Shown here: piece by piece, positions 43,996 to 53,236 of the stretch
Position numbering within the stretch: the first letter of the stretch is position 1
Layout of the letters: each line of letters begins with the position of its first letter
DNA from: Ruegeria atlantica
GTDB taxonomy: Bacteria > Pseudomonadota > Alphaproteobacteria > Rhodobacterales > Rhodobacteraceae
Reading direction: 5' to 3'
Assembly (NCBI RefSeq): GCF_001458195.1
Contig: NZ_CYPU01000071.1
Span: forward strand, 1 to 64,000
Length of the DNA stretch: 64,000 bases
Notes under the pieces: model-generated
What the model was told of the DNA's origin: nothing
Seen by the model: only the letters and a program-made list of their open reading frames with translations
The model's database searches: none
Translations under genes and position numbers: made by a program

Positions 43996-44834
43996 CCGCC
44001 CCAATCTTTCGCCGTCTGGCCGCTCTGCGTGCCTTGACTTCGGAATGGGCGCGGAAGGGTGAAGAGATCGGCGTGGTTCCGACCATGGGCGCGCTGCATC
44101 AGGGGCATTTGTCGCTGGTCGAGGCCGCAAAGACAGGTTGTGACCGGGTGATCGTCACGATCTTTGTGAACCCCAAACAGTTCAACAACCCCGAGGATCT
44201 GGCAAAGTACCCGCGCACCGAGAACGAGGATGCGCAGAAACTGGCCCCCTACGGCGTTGATGCGATCTATGTTCCGGAGCCTGAGGAGATTTACCCGCAG
44301 GGGTTTGCCACCACCATTTCCGTCGCGGGCCTGACCGATGTGATGGAGGGTGAGTTCCGCCCGGGCCATTTCGACGGCGTTGCCACGGTCGTGGCCAAAC
44401 TGTTCCTGCAAACGCAGGCGGACAGAGCCTATTTCGGGGAAAAAGACTATCAGCAACTGATGATCGTGACCCGAATGGCCCGCGATCTGGACATTCCGAC
44501 CGAGGTTGTTGGATGCCCAACGGTGCGCGAGCCTTCGGGTTTGGCCATGTCATCGCGCAATCTGAGACTGTCGTCCGAGGGGCTGGATATTGCCGCCCAC
44601 AAAAACCGGATCATGCGGGAATTGGCGGCCGCCCTGAAAGACGGCGCGCCGTTTGATCCTTTGGCTGCACAGGCCGAGATCGATTTGCTGGCCGCGGGCT
44701 TCACGCAGGTGGAATATATACAACTGCGGTGTGCCGAAACTCTGGACCCAATAACCCACGCAAACCGCCCTGCCCGCCTGTTTGCTGCGGCCTGGGCGGA
44801 TGGCGTGAGACTGATCGACAACATTCCTGTCTGA
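43992..44834 (+). CDS. panC: Pantothenate synthetase
   Basis: A 280-residue PanC joining pantoate and beta-alanine with ATP. The ATP site is [16 protein letters not shown] (HxGH), and [47 protein letters not shown] and SSRNLRLS all match. It is coupled to panB by ATGA. Confidence 0.97.
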   Translation: MTAPIFRRLAALRALTSEWARKGEEIGVVPTMGALHQGHLSLVEAAKTGCDRVIVTIFVNPKQFNNPEDLAKYPRTENEDAQKLAPYGVDAIYVPEPEEIYPQGFATTISVAGLTDVMEGEFRPGHFDGVATVVAKLFLQTQADRAYFGEKDYQQLMIVTRMARDLDIPTEVVGCPTVREPSGLAMSSRNLRLSSEGLDIAAHKNRIMRELAAALKDGAPFDPLAAQAEIDLLAAGFTQVEYIQLRCAETLDPITHANRPARLFAAAWADGVRLIDNIPV

Positions 44835-44900
44835 ACGCTCTGGCACGTTGGTCAGTGTTTGCGCTAAAGTCCCGCAAAACGAAACGGGAGGGGCGCAGGC

Positions 44901-46379
44901 GTGACCTTTATTCTTGCCATTGATCAGGGCACCACATCATCGCGGGCCATTCTATTTGATGCGGATATGCAGCGCGCAGGCACCGCGCAGCACGAATTCA
45001 CCCAGCACTTCCCGCAGGAAGGCTGGGTCGAGCATGATGCCGAGGAAATCTGGGACAGCGTCCTGCGGGTTTGCCGCGAAGTTATGGACAGTGTCGGGGC
45101 AACCTCTGATCAGATCGCGGGCATCGGCATCACCAACCAGCGCGAAACAACTGTTGTATGGGACCGCGCTACTGGCGCGCCAATCCACAACGCAATCGTC
45201 TGGCAGGACCGCCGCACGGCCGAGATCTGCGCGCGTTACAAACAAGCCGGGTGCGAGGATGACGTGACCGCCCAGACCGGGCTGCTGCTGGACCCCTATT
45301 TTTCGGGCACCAAGGTTAAATGGTTGCTGGACACCGTGTCTGGTGCGCGGGAACGGGCCGAGACCGGAGAGCTGATGTTCGGCACCATCGACAGCTTTCT
45401 GATCTGGCGCCTGACCGAAGGGCGCAGCCACGCGACAGACGCCACAAACGCGGCGCGCACGCTTCTGTTCGACATCCACAAGGGTGAATGGAGCGCCGAG
45501 ATCTGTAATCTGCTGGACGTGCCGATGAACATGCTGCCCGAGGTACATGATTGCGCCTCGGGTTTTGGAAATACGACTCTATTTGGGGGAAATATCCCGA
45601 TTCTTGGTGTTGCCGGTGATCAACAGGCCGCCACCATCGGTCAGGCCTGCTTCCAACCCGGCATGATGAAATCCACCTATGGCACCGGTTGTTTTGCGCT
45701 GCTGAACACAGGGGATAAGCCGGTCGAGTCGAAGAACCGCCTGTTGACCACCATCGCCTATCAATTGGACGGCAAACGGACCTATGCGCTGGAAGGGTCA
45801 ATCTTTGTGGCCGGGGCTGCCGTGCAATGGCTGCGCGATGCATTGCAGATCATCGAATCCGCGCCAGAAAGCGGTGAGCTGGCCCAAAAGGCAGATCCGA
45901 AACAGCATGTCGTGCTGGTGCCCGCCTTTACCGGCCTCGGCGCGCCCTACTGGAAACCCGATTGCCGTGGTGCCGTGTTCGGCCTGACCCGGAATTCAGG
46001 CCGTGCCGAATTTGCCAAGGCCACGCTGGAGAGCATCGCGTACCAGACGCGCGATCTGTGGCACGCCATGCAGGGCGACTGGGGTGCAGATACCGACGTT
46101 ATCCTGCGTGTCGACGGTGGCGCCAGCGCGTCGAACTGGGCGATGCAGGGATTGTCGGACTACCTGGGTGCCGAGGTTGACCGGCCGGTAATGCAGGAAA
46201 CCACCGCATTGGGCGCGGCCTGGCTGGCCGGTATGCGCGCAGGCGTTTATCCGGATCAACAGGGATTTGCGGAAACCTGGGCGCTGGATCGCCGGTTCGA
46301 ACCGGAACTCTCTGCCAAAGAGCGTGATGCCGCCTATGACCGCTGGAAACGTGCGGTATCAGCTGCGATGGCGTTCTGA
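44901..46379 (+). CDS. glpK: Glycerol kinase
   Basis: A 492-residue FGGY kinase: [15 protein letters not shown] at the N terminus, [53 protein letters not shown] and [20 protein letters not shown]. It phosphorylates glycerol to glycerol-3-phosphate. Start is a GTG with GGGAGG upstream. It stands alone without glpF or glpD, as often in this group. Confidence 0.97.
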   Translation: MTFILAIDQGTTSSRAILFDADMQRAGTAQHEFTQHFPQEGWVEHDAEEIWDSVLRVCREVMDSVGATSDQIAGIGITNQRETTVVWDRATGAPIHNAIVWQDRRTAEICARYKQAGCEDDVTAQTGLLLDPYFSGTKVKWLLDTVSGARERAETGELMFGTIDSFLIWRLTEGRSHATDATNAARTLLFDIHKGEWSAEICNLLDVPMNMLPEVHDCASGFGNTTLFGGNIPILGVAGDQQAATIGQACFQPGMMKSTYGTGCFALLNTGDKPVESKNRLLTTIAYQLDGKRTYALEGSIFVAGAAVQWLRDALQIIESAPESGELAQKADPKQHVVLVPAFTGLGAPYWKPDCRGAVFGLTRNSGRAEFAKATLESIAYQTRDLWHAMQGDWGADTDVILRVDGGASASNWAMQGLSDYLGAEVDRPVMQETTALGAAWLAGMRAGVYPDQQGFAETWALDRRFEPELSAKERDAAYDRWKRAVSAAMAF

Positions 46380-46383
46380 GAGG

Positions 46384-46412
46384 TATGAAGGGTCAGCTAT
46401 GATCCTTCATCA
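46384..46412. terminator. Hairpin between convergent glpK and smpB
   Basis: ATGAAGGGTCA and TGATCCTTCAT pair as a stem with a 4-nt loop, overlapping the last codons of smpB. Position between convergent genes suggests bidirectional termination; the T run is weak. Confidence 0.45.
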
Positions 46413-46869
46413 ACCGCTGCTTTTGTCGTGACCAGTCACGCTTGGCCTGGGTTTCGCGCTTGTCGTGGTTTTTCTTACCCTTGGCGATACCGATTTTGAT
46501 CTTGGCATTGCCCTTGTGGTTAAAATACAGAACCAGCGGCACCAGTGTCATGCCTTTGCGCTGGGTCGCGTTCCACAGGTTCGACAATTCCTTACGTGAC
46601 ACCAGCAGTTTGCGCCGGCGGCGTTCCTCGTGCTTGAATGATTTAGCCTGCTCGTAAGGGGCGATATAGCTGTTGACCAGCCACAGCTCGCCATCATCGA
46701 CTGAGGCATAGCTTTCGGCGATGTTCGTCCCACCTACGCGCAGGGATTTGACCTCGGAACCTTCCAGCATGATGCCGCACTCAAGATCGTCCTCGATTGC
46801 GTAATCGAAGCGCGCGCGCCGGTTTTCGGCGATGACTTTGTAATTCGGGTCTGTCTTTTGCTTAGCCAT
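46393..46869 (-). CDS. smpB: SsrA-binding protein SmpB
   Basis: A 158-residue tmRNA partner for trans-translation. Motifs: [49 protein letters not shown], and C-terminal [26 protein letters not shown]. Ribosome rescue here is backed up by arfB at 50097-50516. tmRNA itself is not in the window. Confidence 0.97.
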   Translation of the reverse strand: MAKQKTDPNYKVIAENRRARFDYAIEDDLECGIMLEGSEVKSLRVGGTNIAESYASVDDGELWLVNSYIAPYEQAKSFKHEERRRRKLLVSRKELSNLWNATQRKGMTLVPLVLYFNHKGNAKIKIGIAKGKKNHDKRETQAKRDWSRQKQRLMKDHS

Positions 46870-46916
46870 GACGCGTTGATCTATGCGGCTTGGGCGGCCC
46901 TTGCAAGGCGTAGCCG

Positions 46917-47459
46917 TCAGGAGGTGGCCGAGATAATCAGATCAGGTCCGAAAATCGTATCGGCGTGATTGTGCAAATAGATCTTGAGCCACGGTGTAAA
47001 TCGCTCGGGGTAACGCTGCACTTCGGCCAGAAGATCGTGGTAATCGACCCAGCGAATTTCCATGACCTCTTCCGGGTTGGGCTCAATCTTCAGCGGGCCG
47101 CGCACATGGGCCAGAAAGATGTCGACTACTTCGTGCTCGATCATGTTGTTGCCAACATCGGCGTGATACTCCAGCCGGTGACGGTATTCCGGGTAAAGCC
47201 CGGTAATTCCCAGTTCCTCGCGCAGCCGGCGTACGGCGCAGACAGACGGTGTCTCACCCCAGTCCGGGTGCGTGCAGCAGGTATTCGCCCAAAGGCCAGG
47301 GGTATGATATTTGCCCAAAGCCCGACGCTGCATCAAAATTTCGGTCCCGCGCACGACAAAGACAGACACCGCCTTGTGCCGCAGGCCTTTTTCATGCGCC
47401 TCAAGCTTGTCCACTGGGGTCAACTCGCCATCAACCCAGGCCGGGATCATGATTCCCAT
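46917..47459 (-). CDS. idi: Isopentenyl-diphosphate delta-isomerase, type I
   Basis: A 180-residue Nudix-fold isomerase. The catalytic Cys is in NTCCTHP and Glu in [11 protein letters not shown]; the Nudix-like helix is RRLREELGI. It interconverts IPP and DMAPP. Type I Idi in Rhodobacteraceae is often tied to carotenoid or bacteriochlorophyll clusters, but no such genes are near here. AGGAGA precedes the ATG. Confidence 0.94.
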   Translation of the reverse strand: MGIMIPAWVDGELTPVDKLEAHEKGLRHKAVSVFVVRGTEILMQRRALGKYHTPGLWANTCCTHPDWGETPSVCAVRRLREELGITGLYPEYRHRLEYHADVGNNMIEHEVVDIFLAHVRGPLKIEPNPEEVMEIRWVDYHDLLAEVQRYPERFTPWLKIYLHNHADTIFGPDLIISATS

Positions 47460-47611
47460 CTGTCGTCTCCTGCTGCCGATCCACCCGAAGGGCCGGAAAT
47501 TCGAAATTGGCTGCCACCGGGTCGGCTTGGCTCTGCGAATTTATGCGTGCAATGCATGAAAAACCGCGCGCTTTCAAATTGGCGCTGTTCAACGCGGTTA
47601 TCAAGCGCACG

Positions 47612-47636
47612 AAAGGCCGCAGGGGCTGCGGCCTTT
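47612..47636 (-). terminator. Intrinsic terminator after cytochrome c gene
   Basis: GGCCGCAG and CTGCGGCC pair around GGG, with A and T runs on either side of the stem. It lies about 32 bp past the cytochrome c stop and ahead of idi. Confidence 0.7.
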
Positions 47637-47667
47637 TGTAACCTCAAACAGTGTTTGGTCTACGGCT

Positions 47668-48081
47668 TTATTCGCCAGACACGCTTACGATATAGGCGTA
47701 AACATCCTCGGCACCCTTCTTCAGTTTGAAGGTCATCTTGGATTTAGCCGAGGTTTCACCCAGATAATCTTTCAGAAACGCCTTGGGGTCCTTTGCATAT
47801 TCAACGAATGTCGTTTCGTCCCAGACCAGACCGTTTTCACCAGCGGCAACGATGCTGTCACCATATTTGAACTCTTCAACGGTTCCTGCGGTCCGGCCTG
47901 CAATCCCATACAGGTTCGGACCGGTTTTACCGCCCTTTACGATGACTTCACCCTCAGGATCGGCAATCTGGTGACAGGATTTGCACTTGTTAAAAGTCTT
48001 CTTTCCGGCTTCGGCGTCACCTTCGGCATATGCGGGAAGGGCCAGAAGGCCGACGATTGCGGTCGCGATAATGCGATTCAT
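47668..48081 (-). CDS. Soluble class I c-type cytochrome
   Basis: A 137-residue periplasmic cytochrome: signal peptide ending PAYA, heme motif C33-K-S-C36-H37, and an axial Met in AKSKMTF near 118. The extra loops (VIVKGGKTGPNLYGIAGR) match the cytochrome c2/c550 group of Rhodobacteraceae. It carries electrons between the bc1 complex and oxidases or reductases. The ATG at 48081 has GGAGAAA upstream. Confidence 0.94.
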   Translation of the reverse strand: MNRIIATAIVGLLALPAYAEGDAEAGKKTFNKCKSCHQIADPEGEVIVKGGKTGPNLYGIAGRTAGTVEEFKYGDSIVAAGENGLVWDETTFVEYAKDPKAFLKDYLGETSAKSKMTFKLKKGAEDVYAYIVSVSGE

Positions 48082-48194
48082 AGCTTTTTCTCCGATACGA
48101 ATTGGCTGCACCGAATGGACAGTCGGCGCAAAAAAGAGTCAACGCGCAGATTGCCGCGCGAGGGCACTGTGCCACTGCGGCATATAGGCCGTCC

Positions 48195-49208
48195 TTAACT
48201 TAAGTCATGTAAGCCGGACCAACAGGGTAAAAGATCCCCCGCCGCTGGCGAGGCAAGAAATACGGCCCGCGCGATGGCCCGCGACAGACAGATCGAAGCC
48301 ACATGACCAAGAAGCCCCAGTTCAGCCTCTGGAAGGTCGTGATTGCCTGTGCTGACGCCGAACACCAGATCGCCATCGCCTGGTGTGTGCGCGGGAACAA
48401 TCGCCCGCGCGATCCCGTCATGGGCAGCCACCGCCAACCTATGGCATTGTGGCTTGGACAGCGCCGCGTCAGTGGCAACAATTGCGATGGTGGTGTTGGC
48501 CTTGTCCGGCTGGGCGGGTCGCATTGCTTTGGCCTTGCGACTGGTCAAGACACGACCAAGACCCGTGTTGGAATCAGGCCCTAATCCTCCGAATTCGTCG
48601 CCGATTTCAAACGGAGCGGCCCAGAAATGGCGGTCACCCGGCGTGGTGACACTGCCGAGCGGATTGGCAGCAACCAATGCGCCAACCGTGACCCCGTTTT
48701 CCATCACAAACGAGGCGGATCCGAGCCCACCCTTTTGCATGGCAGCCAAGGCACCAGTCCCTGCGCCAGCAGTACCCAGATCGAACTGATCGGACGCGCC
48801 CTCGAATGCGTGACGCCCCAGCGCGCGATAGGGGTTCTCGGCCCAGGCTTTGTCGCCACCGTTAAGCAGGTCAAACAGGATTGCACCCGGAACGATGGGG
48901 ACGACGACATTGCCAACCTCAAACCCGCGGTGTTGCGCCCTAAGCGCGTCAGCTACCCCGGAACAGGCGTCCAGGCCAAAGGCCGAACCACCGGACAGAG
49001 CGATGGCATCCACGCGCGACACAGATTTGTCAGGTGCCAGCAAGTCGGTTTCCCGCGTGCCCGGCGCACCGCCCATCACGTGAACGGAGGCCGTAAAGGG
49101 ATTGGGTGCCGTCAGAACGGTTGCGCCAGATTTGAGCGCGTCATCCTGAGCGTTTCCAACCAAAAGACCGGGAACATCGGTGATCAGGTTTCGGGGTCCG
49201 GAGGTCAT
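48195..49208 (-). CDS. P1 family peptidase (DmpA/aminopeptidase-like)
   Basis: A 337-residue self-processing hydrolase of the DmpA fold. Signatures: NLITDVPGLLVGNA, RETDLLAPDKSVSRVDAIALSGGSAFGLDACSGV, GTAGAGTGALA, and ANTTIAIVATDAALSK, where the Thr after Asn is the expected N-terminal nucleophile made by autocleavage. Members act on N-terminal amides and small peptides; the substrate is unknown. The start at 49208 is favoured; a TTG at 49277 is possible but unlikely. Confidence 0.92.
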   Translation of the reverse strand: MTSGPRNLITDVPGLLVGNAQDDALKSGATVLTAPNPFTASVHVMGGAPGTRETDLLAPDKSVSRVDAIALSGGSAFGLDACSGVADALRAQHRGFEVGNVVVPIVPGAILFDLLNGGDKAWAENPYRALGRHAFEGASDQFDLGTAGAGTGALAAMQKGGLGSASFVMENGVTVGALVAANPLGSVTTPGDRHFWAAPFEIGDEFGGLGPDSNTGLGRVLTSRKAKAMRPAQPDKANTTIAIVATDAALSKPQCHRLAVAAHDGIARAIVPAHTPGDGDLVFGVSTGNHDLPEAELGLLGHVASICLSRAIARAVFLASPAAGDLLPCWSGLHDLS

Positions 49209-49289
49209 TGCGTCTTCAGATGTTGGAACAGAAGAGCACGCAAGCGCACTGCCTCCGGTCGAGATATTTTTTGCCAATTAAAGAGCGGA

Positions 49290-50036
49290 TCAGATGCAGC
49301 GGCCACCGTCGACCTCCAATGCTGTGCCGGTGATCATGCTCGCCTCGTCGGAACATAAGAAACAGGCGGCGTTGGCCATATCCTCGGGTGTCGAGAAACG
49401 ACCCAGCGGGATGGTCGACAGGAATTTGGCGCGAATTTCGGGCGTATCCTCGCCCATGAAGGACTTGAGCAGGGGCGTTTCCCCTGCAACCGGGCAGATG
49501 GCGTTTACCCGAACACCCGATGGGGCCAGTTCGACCGCCATGGTCTTGGTCGCGGTGATCATCCACCCCTTGGAGGCGTTGTACCAGTTGAGATTCGGAC
49601 GCGGCGACAGGCCAGCCGTCGAGGCCACGTTCAGGATAGCGCCGGTACCACGCGATTTCATATGCGGAACCAATGCACGGGCGGTCAGATAGACAGATTT
49701 CATGTTCACGTTGAAAACGCGGTCGAAATCCTCTTCGCTCACATCCTCCAGCGGGGTGGGAAGGTGGGTGACGCCGGCGTTGTTGACTAGGATATCGAGA
49801 TGCCCCAGTCGATCAAAGGCTGCGTCTGCCATCGCCTCAACCGATGCGCCGTTGGCCAGATCGACCTGATGTGCAAAGGCGTTCGGGCCCAATTGATTGG
49901 CCTGAACTTCGGCCGCATCACCGTTGATATCCGCGATCATGACGCGGGCACCTTCGGACAGGAATTTCCGCGCGATCCCGGCACCAAAGCCTGATGCGCT
50001 ACCGGTCACGATTGCGGTTTTTCCCTCTAACCTCAT
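49290..50036 (-). CDS. Glucose 1-dehydrogenase-like SDR oxidoreductase
   Basis: A 248-residue classical SDR: GSASGFGAGIA dinucleotide site at 12-22, DINGDAAEV (an Asp that favours NAD), NNAG, catalytic S-Y-K (STAGLSPRPNLNWYNASKGW) and the C-terminal CSDEASMITGTALEVDGG. Substrate unknown. AAGGACAAG precedes the ATG at 50036. It precedes the P1 peptidase gene on the same strand with an 81-bp gap. Confidence 0.93.
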   Translation of the reverse strand: MRLEGKTAIVTGSASGFGAGIARKFLSEGARVMIADINGDAAEVQANQLGPNAFAHQVDLANGASVEAMADAAFDRLGHLDILVNNAGVTHLPTPLEDVSEEDFDRVFNVNMKSVYLTARALVPHMKSRGTGAILNVASTAGLSPRPNLNWYNASKGWMITATKTMAVELAPSGVRVNAICPVAGETPLLKSFMGEDTPEIRAKFLSTIPLGRFSTPEDMANAACFLCSDEASMITGTALEVDGGRCI

Positions 50037-50096
50037 GATCTTGTCCTTTTGCAGCTGCGCAAAATCAGAGTAGCGATGCGCCACAAAGTTACCAGA

Positions 50097-50516
50097 TCAA
50101 TCTTCGGGTATTTTACCGCGCAAAGCTTTGACGTCTGAGCGTGCCTTTTTGGAAGCCAGACGTCGCTTGACCGAACCATAGGTGGGTTTGGTGGCGATAC
50201 GGCGCCTGGGTTTAACCATAGCGCGGGTGATCAACTCGGCCAGCCGGTTGCGCGCGATTTCGCGGTTGCGCGCCTGGCTGCGGGTTTCGTCGCATTGAAT
50301 GATGATCGCGCCCTCTTTGGTCCAGCGTCGCCCCGCCAGACGCTTGAGCCGCGATTTGACGGGATCAGGCAAAGAAGGTGAGCGCGCCGCCTCGAACCGC
50401 AATTCGACGGCGGTGGACACCTTGTTCACGTTCTGCCCGCCGGGACCGGATGAGCGAACAAAGCTCTCGGTCATTTCCCAGTCTTGCAGGGTGATATCGT
50501 CGGTGATGCGCAACAT
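50097..50516 (-). CDS. arfB: Alternative ribosome-rescue factor ArfB (GGQ peptidyl-tRNA hydrolase)
   Basis: A 139-residue protein with the class I release-factor GGQ at 26-28 (SSGPGGQNVNKVSTAVELRF) and a basic C-terminal tail (KPRRRIATKPTYGSVKRRLASKKARSDVKALRGK) that enters the empty mRNA channel. It frees ribosomes stalled on non-stop mRNA. AAGG lies eight bases before the ATG. An intrinsic terminator and an apparent leader-peptide unit lie directly upstream on the same strand. Confidence 0.95.
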   Translation of the reverse strand: MLRITDDITLQDWEMTESFVRSSGPGGQNVNKVSTAVELRFEAARSPSLPDPVKSRLKRLAGRRWTKEGAIIIQCDETRSQARNREIARNRLAELITRAMVKPRRRIATKPTYGSVKRRLASKKARSDVKALRGKIPED

Positions 50517-50550
50517 GAGGCTGACCTTACAGGCCTGATCCGAAAACAAA

Positions 50551-50580
50551 AAGGGCCGCCCCGCATGGGACGGCCCTTCG
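50551..50580 (-). terminator. Intrinsic terminator between leader ORF and arfB
   Basis: On the minus strand AAGGGCCGTCCC and GGGGCGGCCCTT pair (one G-U) around ATGC, followed by TTTTTGTTTTC. It is a strong terminator for leftward transcription and ends 34 bp before the arfB ATG, so arfB transcription from upstream needs read-through or its own promoter. Confidence 0.85.
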
Positions 50581-50586
50581 AAAGCT

Positions 50587-50594
50587 AAGGAGGT
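50587..50594 (-). promoter_or_regulatory. Anti-Shine-Dalgarno copy in arfB leader
   Basis: Read leftward this is ACCTCCTT, the core of the 16S 3' anti-Shine-Dalgarno. It is complementary to the AAGGAGGT ahead of the leader ORF at 50712-50719, about 117 nt upstream in the RNA, so the two could pair and hide the leader start. Confidence 0.6.
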
Positions 50595-50648
50595 TGGGTC
50601 GGTTAGATCAATCGACCAGCCGGAGCGAGCGCTCCGCCAAGGGCTGCC

Positions 50649-50705
50649 TTAACAGGCGATCCCCCCGGTTGTTCCAACACCTCTCTCCAATCCCTTTCTC
50701 GACAT
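50649..50705 (-). CDS. 18-codon candidate leader peptide upstream of arfB
   Basis: The ORF encodes MSRKGLERGVGTTGGIAC. Its upstream sequence on the minus strand, AAAGGAGGTGATCC at 50707-50720, matches the full complement of the usual 16S 3' tail, with GGAGG seven bases from the ATG. Such a site is far above background for this genome. A hairpin (CGGAGCG/CGCTCCG, 50621-50636), an anti-SD copy and a terminator follow. It is too short for a standard gene call; it may be a regulatory peptide, or the ribosome-binding act may matter rather than the product. Confidence 0.65.
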   Translation of the reverse strand: MSRKGLERGVGTTGGIAC

Positions 50706-50779
50706 TGGATCACCTCCTTTCAAACTGTTTCGGTTACTGGAATCGTGCCACGAGTTGCACGAAACTCAAAACGTTTTTT

Positions 50780-51424
50780 TTACGCGGGCTGAGCGGTCAA
50801 CCGCGCGACGATCACCTTGAACGGGATCAGCGCGATCATCGCCAGCGACAATTTCACCAGCCAATCCGCAAAGGCCAGCGTTACCCACAGGGGCGCCATC
50901 GGACCGGTCAGCATGAATGGTACAGGCTCCCACGCCCAGCTGATTGCGGCGTCGGCGTCGGCACCAAAGAGAGTAATCGAAGCCGAGAATGCGATGGTGA
51001 AGAACAAAGTGGTGTCCAACGCCGATCCGATCAGGGTCGAGACCAGCGGCGCGCGCCACCAACGGCCGCCACGCAATGAGTTGAACACGGTGACGTCCGT
51101 AAGCTGCGCGAGCAGGAAAGCGGTCCCGGACGCAACGGCGATTCGCAGCGGCACAGCGGCATAAGTGAAACCGTCACCTTGCAGCATGATCTGGCTGCCG
51201 ATCAGCGAGCAGATGATACCGGTGATAAACCCGGCAAACACGACTTTGCGGGCGGTCGCCACGCCATAGACGCGGTTCATGATGTCGGTGACCAGAAAGG
51301 CCAGCGGATAGGTGAAAGCACCCCAAGTAAGCAGTCCGTCAAAGATCAGGAACTGAACCAGAAAATTCGAGGCCACAACAATGGCAGCCATGGCAATAAT
51401 GCCGGGTATATAAGCGCGTTGCAT
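50780..51424 (-). CDS. Queuosine precursor transporter (YhhQ/VUT family)
   Basis: A 214-residue inner-membrane protein with about six helices. Typical segments are TWGAFTYPLAFLVTDIMNRVYG near 35-56, RIAVASGTAFLLAQLTDVTVFNSLR and the C-terminal DWLVKLSLAMIALIPFKVIVARL. The family imports preQ0/preQ1 or queuine-type precursors for tRNA modification. The start at 51424 (MQRAYIPG) is the first ATG with a reasonable site. Confidence 0.93.
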   Translation of the reverse strand: MQRAYIPGIIAMAAIVVASNFLVQFLIFDGLLTWGAFTYPLAFLVTDIMNRVYGVATARKVVFAGFITGIICSLIGSQIMLQGDGFTYAAVPLRIAVASGTAFLLAQLTDVTVFNSLRGGRWWRAPLVSTLIGSALDTTLFFTIAFSASITLFGADADAAISWAWEPVPFMLTGPMAPLWVTLAFADWLVKLSLAMIALIPFKVIVARLTAQPA

Positions 51425-51515
51425 TTTCAGATGCCCGTTTTGACAAGGTAGCGGCGACTTGGCCAAGGGACCGTCCCAAGGCAAGCCGCGCTTCTAGACC
51501 TTTGCTTTGGACGTG

Positions 51516-52400
51516 TCAATCGGGCAGAGCATACTCGACCAGTTCAGTACGCTGAAGCGCCAGAAAATTATCATCTGACACCATAGTGGCCCGCAAACGG
51601 CCCTCGTCGTCGCGCCAGACAGACAAACCCTCGAGGTTGTCATGTGCACCGGTCCCAGTTTGGAACAGAACCTCTTCGGCGCTTGGGGTGTCACCGTCCA
51701 ACTCCCATCGCCGCAAACGCGAACGGAACCCGATCCAACCGACATCCCGTTCCAAAACGTAAAGCCTGCCATCCGGTCCGAAATCTGCTGCAACTGGCAG
51801 AAAGTCCCACCGTTGCGGCAAAACGAAAGGCGTCGACCACGCCTGACCGTCCCACCGATAGACAGGGATATCACCCGTCGCTGTTCGGTTTTCCTCGGGC
51901 ATTGTGAAAAGGTGACCGCGTTGATCAATGGCCAACGCCTCGAGCGAGCCGTTGAGCTCAAAGCCATCAAACGCCTTGGGCCGCGGCAAAACCTGAGCTT
52001 TGGTCCCTGGCGCTGGGTAATAGGCCACCCGGTGCGTGTTTTCGAACGAGACGTACAAGCCGCCATCGGGGGCAACAGCAATGCCTTCAGAATCCCCGGC
52101 CCCACCTGTCAGAGGGCGTCCTCTGCTGGAAATGAGAGGCCAATTTTCAGTGATCTGAATGTCAGAAATTTCGTCATCATTACGCTCGACCCGTGCAGTA
52201 ATCAGTGTCGAACGATCGGTCATTCCAATCAAATGGCGGCCATCATCCGAGATGTGGATGGCAGAAATCCCGCCAAACCACTCGGCCGTGTGACGCCATG
52301 TAAAACTGCCAAGATGGTCGGGCGTCTTGTGATCCACTGCCCAAGCCACTCCGGCCAGAAATACCGCGATGGTCAGTTGGATTGCAGAACTTTTGCGCAT
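51516..52400 (-). CDS. Esterase-like activity of phytase family protein
   Basis: A 294-residue exported protein: signal peptide (IQLTIAVFLAGVAWAVD) and a beta-propeller-type body with repeats such as GGISAIHISDDGRHLIGMTDRSTLITA, GDSEGIAVAPDGGLYVSFEN, LEALAIDQRGHLFTMPEE and DNLEGLSVWRDDEGRLRATMVSDDN. This matches the phytase-like esterase family (PF13449). The substrate is unknown. Its start lies 28 bp inside the mepA gene, so it is the last member of the MFS-mepA operon. Confidence 0.88.
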   Translation of the reverse strand: MRKSSAIQLTIAVFLAGVAWAVDHKTPDHLGSFTWRHTAEWFGGISAIHISDDGRHLIGMTDRSTLITARVERNDDEISDIQITENWPLISSRGRPLTGGAGDSEGIAVAPDGGLYVSFENTHRVAYYPAPGTKAQVLPRPKAFDGFELNGSLEALAIDQRGHLFTMPEENRTATGDIPVYRWDGQAWSTPFVLPQRWDFLPVAADFGPDGRLYVLERDVGWIGFRSRLRRWELDGDTPSAEEVLFQTGTGAHDNLEGLSVWRDDEGRLRATMVSDDNFLALQRTELVEYALPD

Positions 52401-53236
52401 TGTTTTGGTAAATCGGCCATTCGGAATTCACGCCGTTTTTTTGGCGCCGGGGCGTTGGGGTCGGGTGGCGGCGGGTTGAGGATATTGTTCACCCATTGCT
52501 GCGCCTCGGCGCAGCCATCCCCTTTTGGCGGAGGATCCTGATTAACGCAACCATTCGAACCGCGCGGGCATTTCAGGCGTACATGGAAATGATAATGATG
52601 TCCCCACCAGGGCCTAATCTTGCGCAAATAGGCACGATTGCCCTTCTCGTTTTTGCACATTTCCGCCTTAGCACCGGGAAAGACAAAAATACGCGCAACG
52701 CGTTTGTCCTTGGCCGCCGCACGCAGCACAGCATGGTGTTGTTTTGTCCAGTTACCGTTGACAAACGCGCCATTCGATCGGCGCAGAGAAATCGACGAGA
52801 TATTCTCACGTGCTTTGCGGCTTAAGCGCATGTTGTCGCCGGGCAACATCCAGATATCGATGTCCAGACCCAGCTGATGGCTGCGGTGCCCGGATGTCAT
52901 CGGCCCACCGCGCGGCTGGCTGATATCGCCGACATATAGCCCGTTCCACCCGGGCTGCTTTGCCGCAAACCTGCTGAGGTCCTGCACATAATCAATCGCC
53001 TCAGGGTGCCCCCAATTTCGATTGCGCGACAGCCGCATCGCCTGCCATGTCGGTCCCGTTTCGGGCAATTGCACCGACCCTGCAGCGCACCCACGCGAAT
53101 AACTGCCGAAGGCTGCGGATTTTTGCTGCGAACTTGCTTTCTGCGCCCCGAACAACTGCTTTGCCAGAGGCTGCGCCGTAGCAGTGTTCGTCAGAAATAT
53201 CGCGGCCAGTATCGTCAAAAAACGTAATAAAATCAT
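52373..53236 (-). CDS. mepA: Penicillin-insensitive murein endopeptidase MepA
   Basis: A 287-residue periplasmic LAS-family metallopeptidase that cuts D-alanyl-meso-diaminopimelyl cross-links. Signal peptide ends TATA. Zinc ligands lie in GHRSHQLGLDIDIW (His, Asp at about 117-127) and WGHHYHFHVRLKCP. Six Cys residues are conserved in the family. A Pro-rich C-terminal tail follows (NPPPPDPNAPAPKKRR). Its ATG overlaps the MFS gene stop by four bases. Confidence 0.95.
   Translation of the reverse strand: MILLRFLTILAAIFLTNTATAQPLAKQLFGAQKASSQQKSAAFGSYSRGCAAGSVQLPETGPTWQAMRLSRNRNWGHPEAIDYVQDLSRFAAKQPGWNGLYVGDISQPRGGPMTSGHRSHQLGLDIDIWMLPGDNMRLSRKARENISSISLRRSNGAFVNGNWTKQHHAVLRAAAKDKRVARIFVFPGAKAEMCKNEKGNRAYLRKIRPWWGHHYHFHVRLKCPRGSNGCVNQDPPPKGDGCAEAQQWVNNILNPPPPDPNAPAPKKRREFRMADLPKQCAKVLQSN

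Noticed and set aside
43069-44130. 353-codon minus-strand ORF
   Set aside because: Antisense to panB and panC, which are both certain.
50706-50721. Fragment of a 16S rRNA 3' end on the plus strand
   Set aside because: Only the last 14 or so bases match; no other rRNA sequence is next to it, and the reverse strand gives a well-placed Shine-Dalgarno with an ATG.
50594-51079. 161-codon plus-strand ORF behind AAGGAGGT
   Set aside because: The AAGGAGGT is the complement of the anti-SD copy in the arfB leader; the translation is low-complexity and antisense to the YhhQ-type gene.
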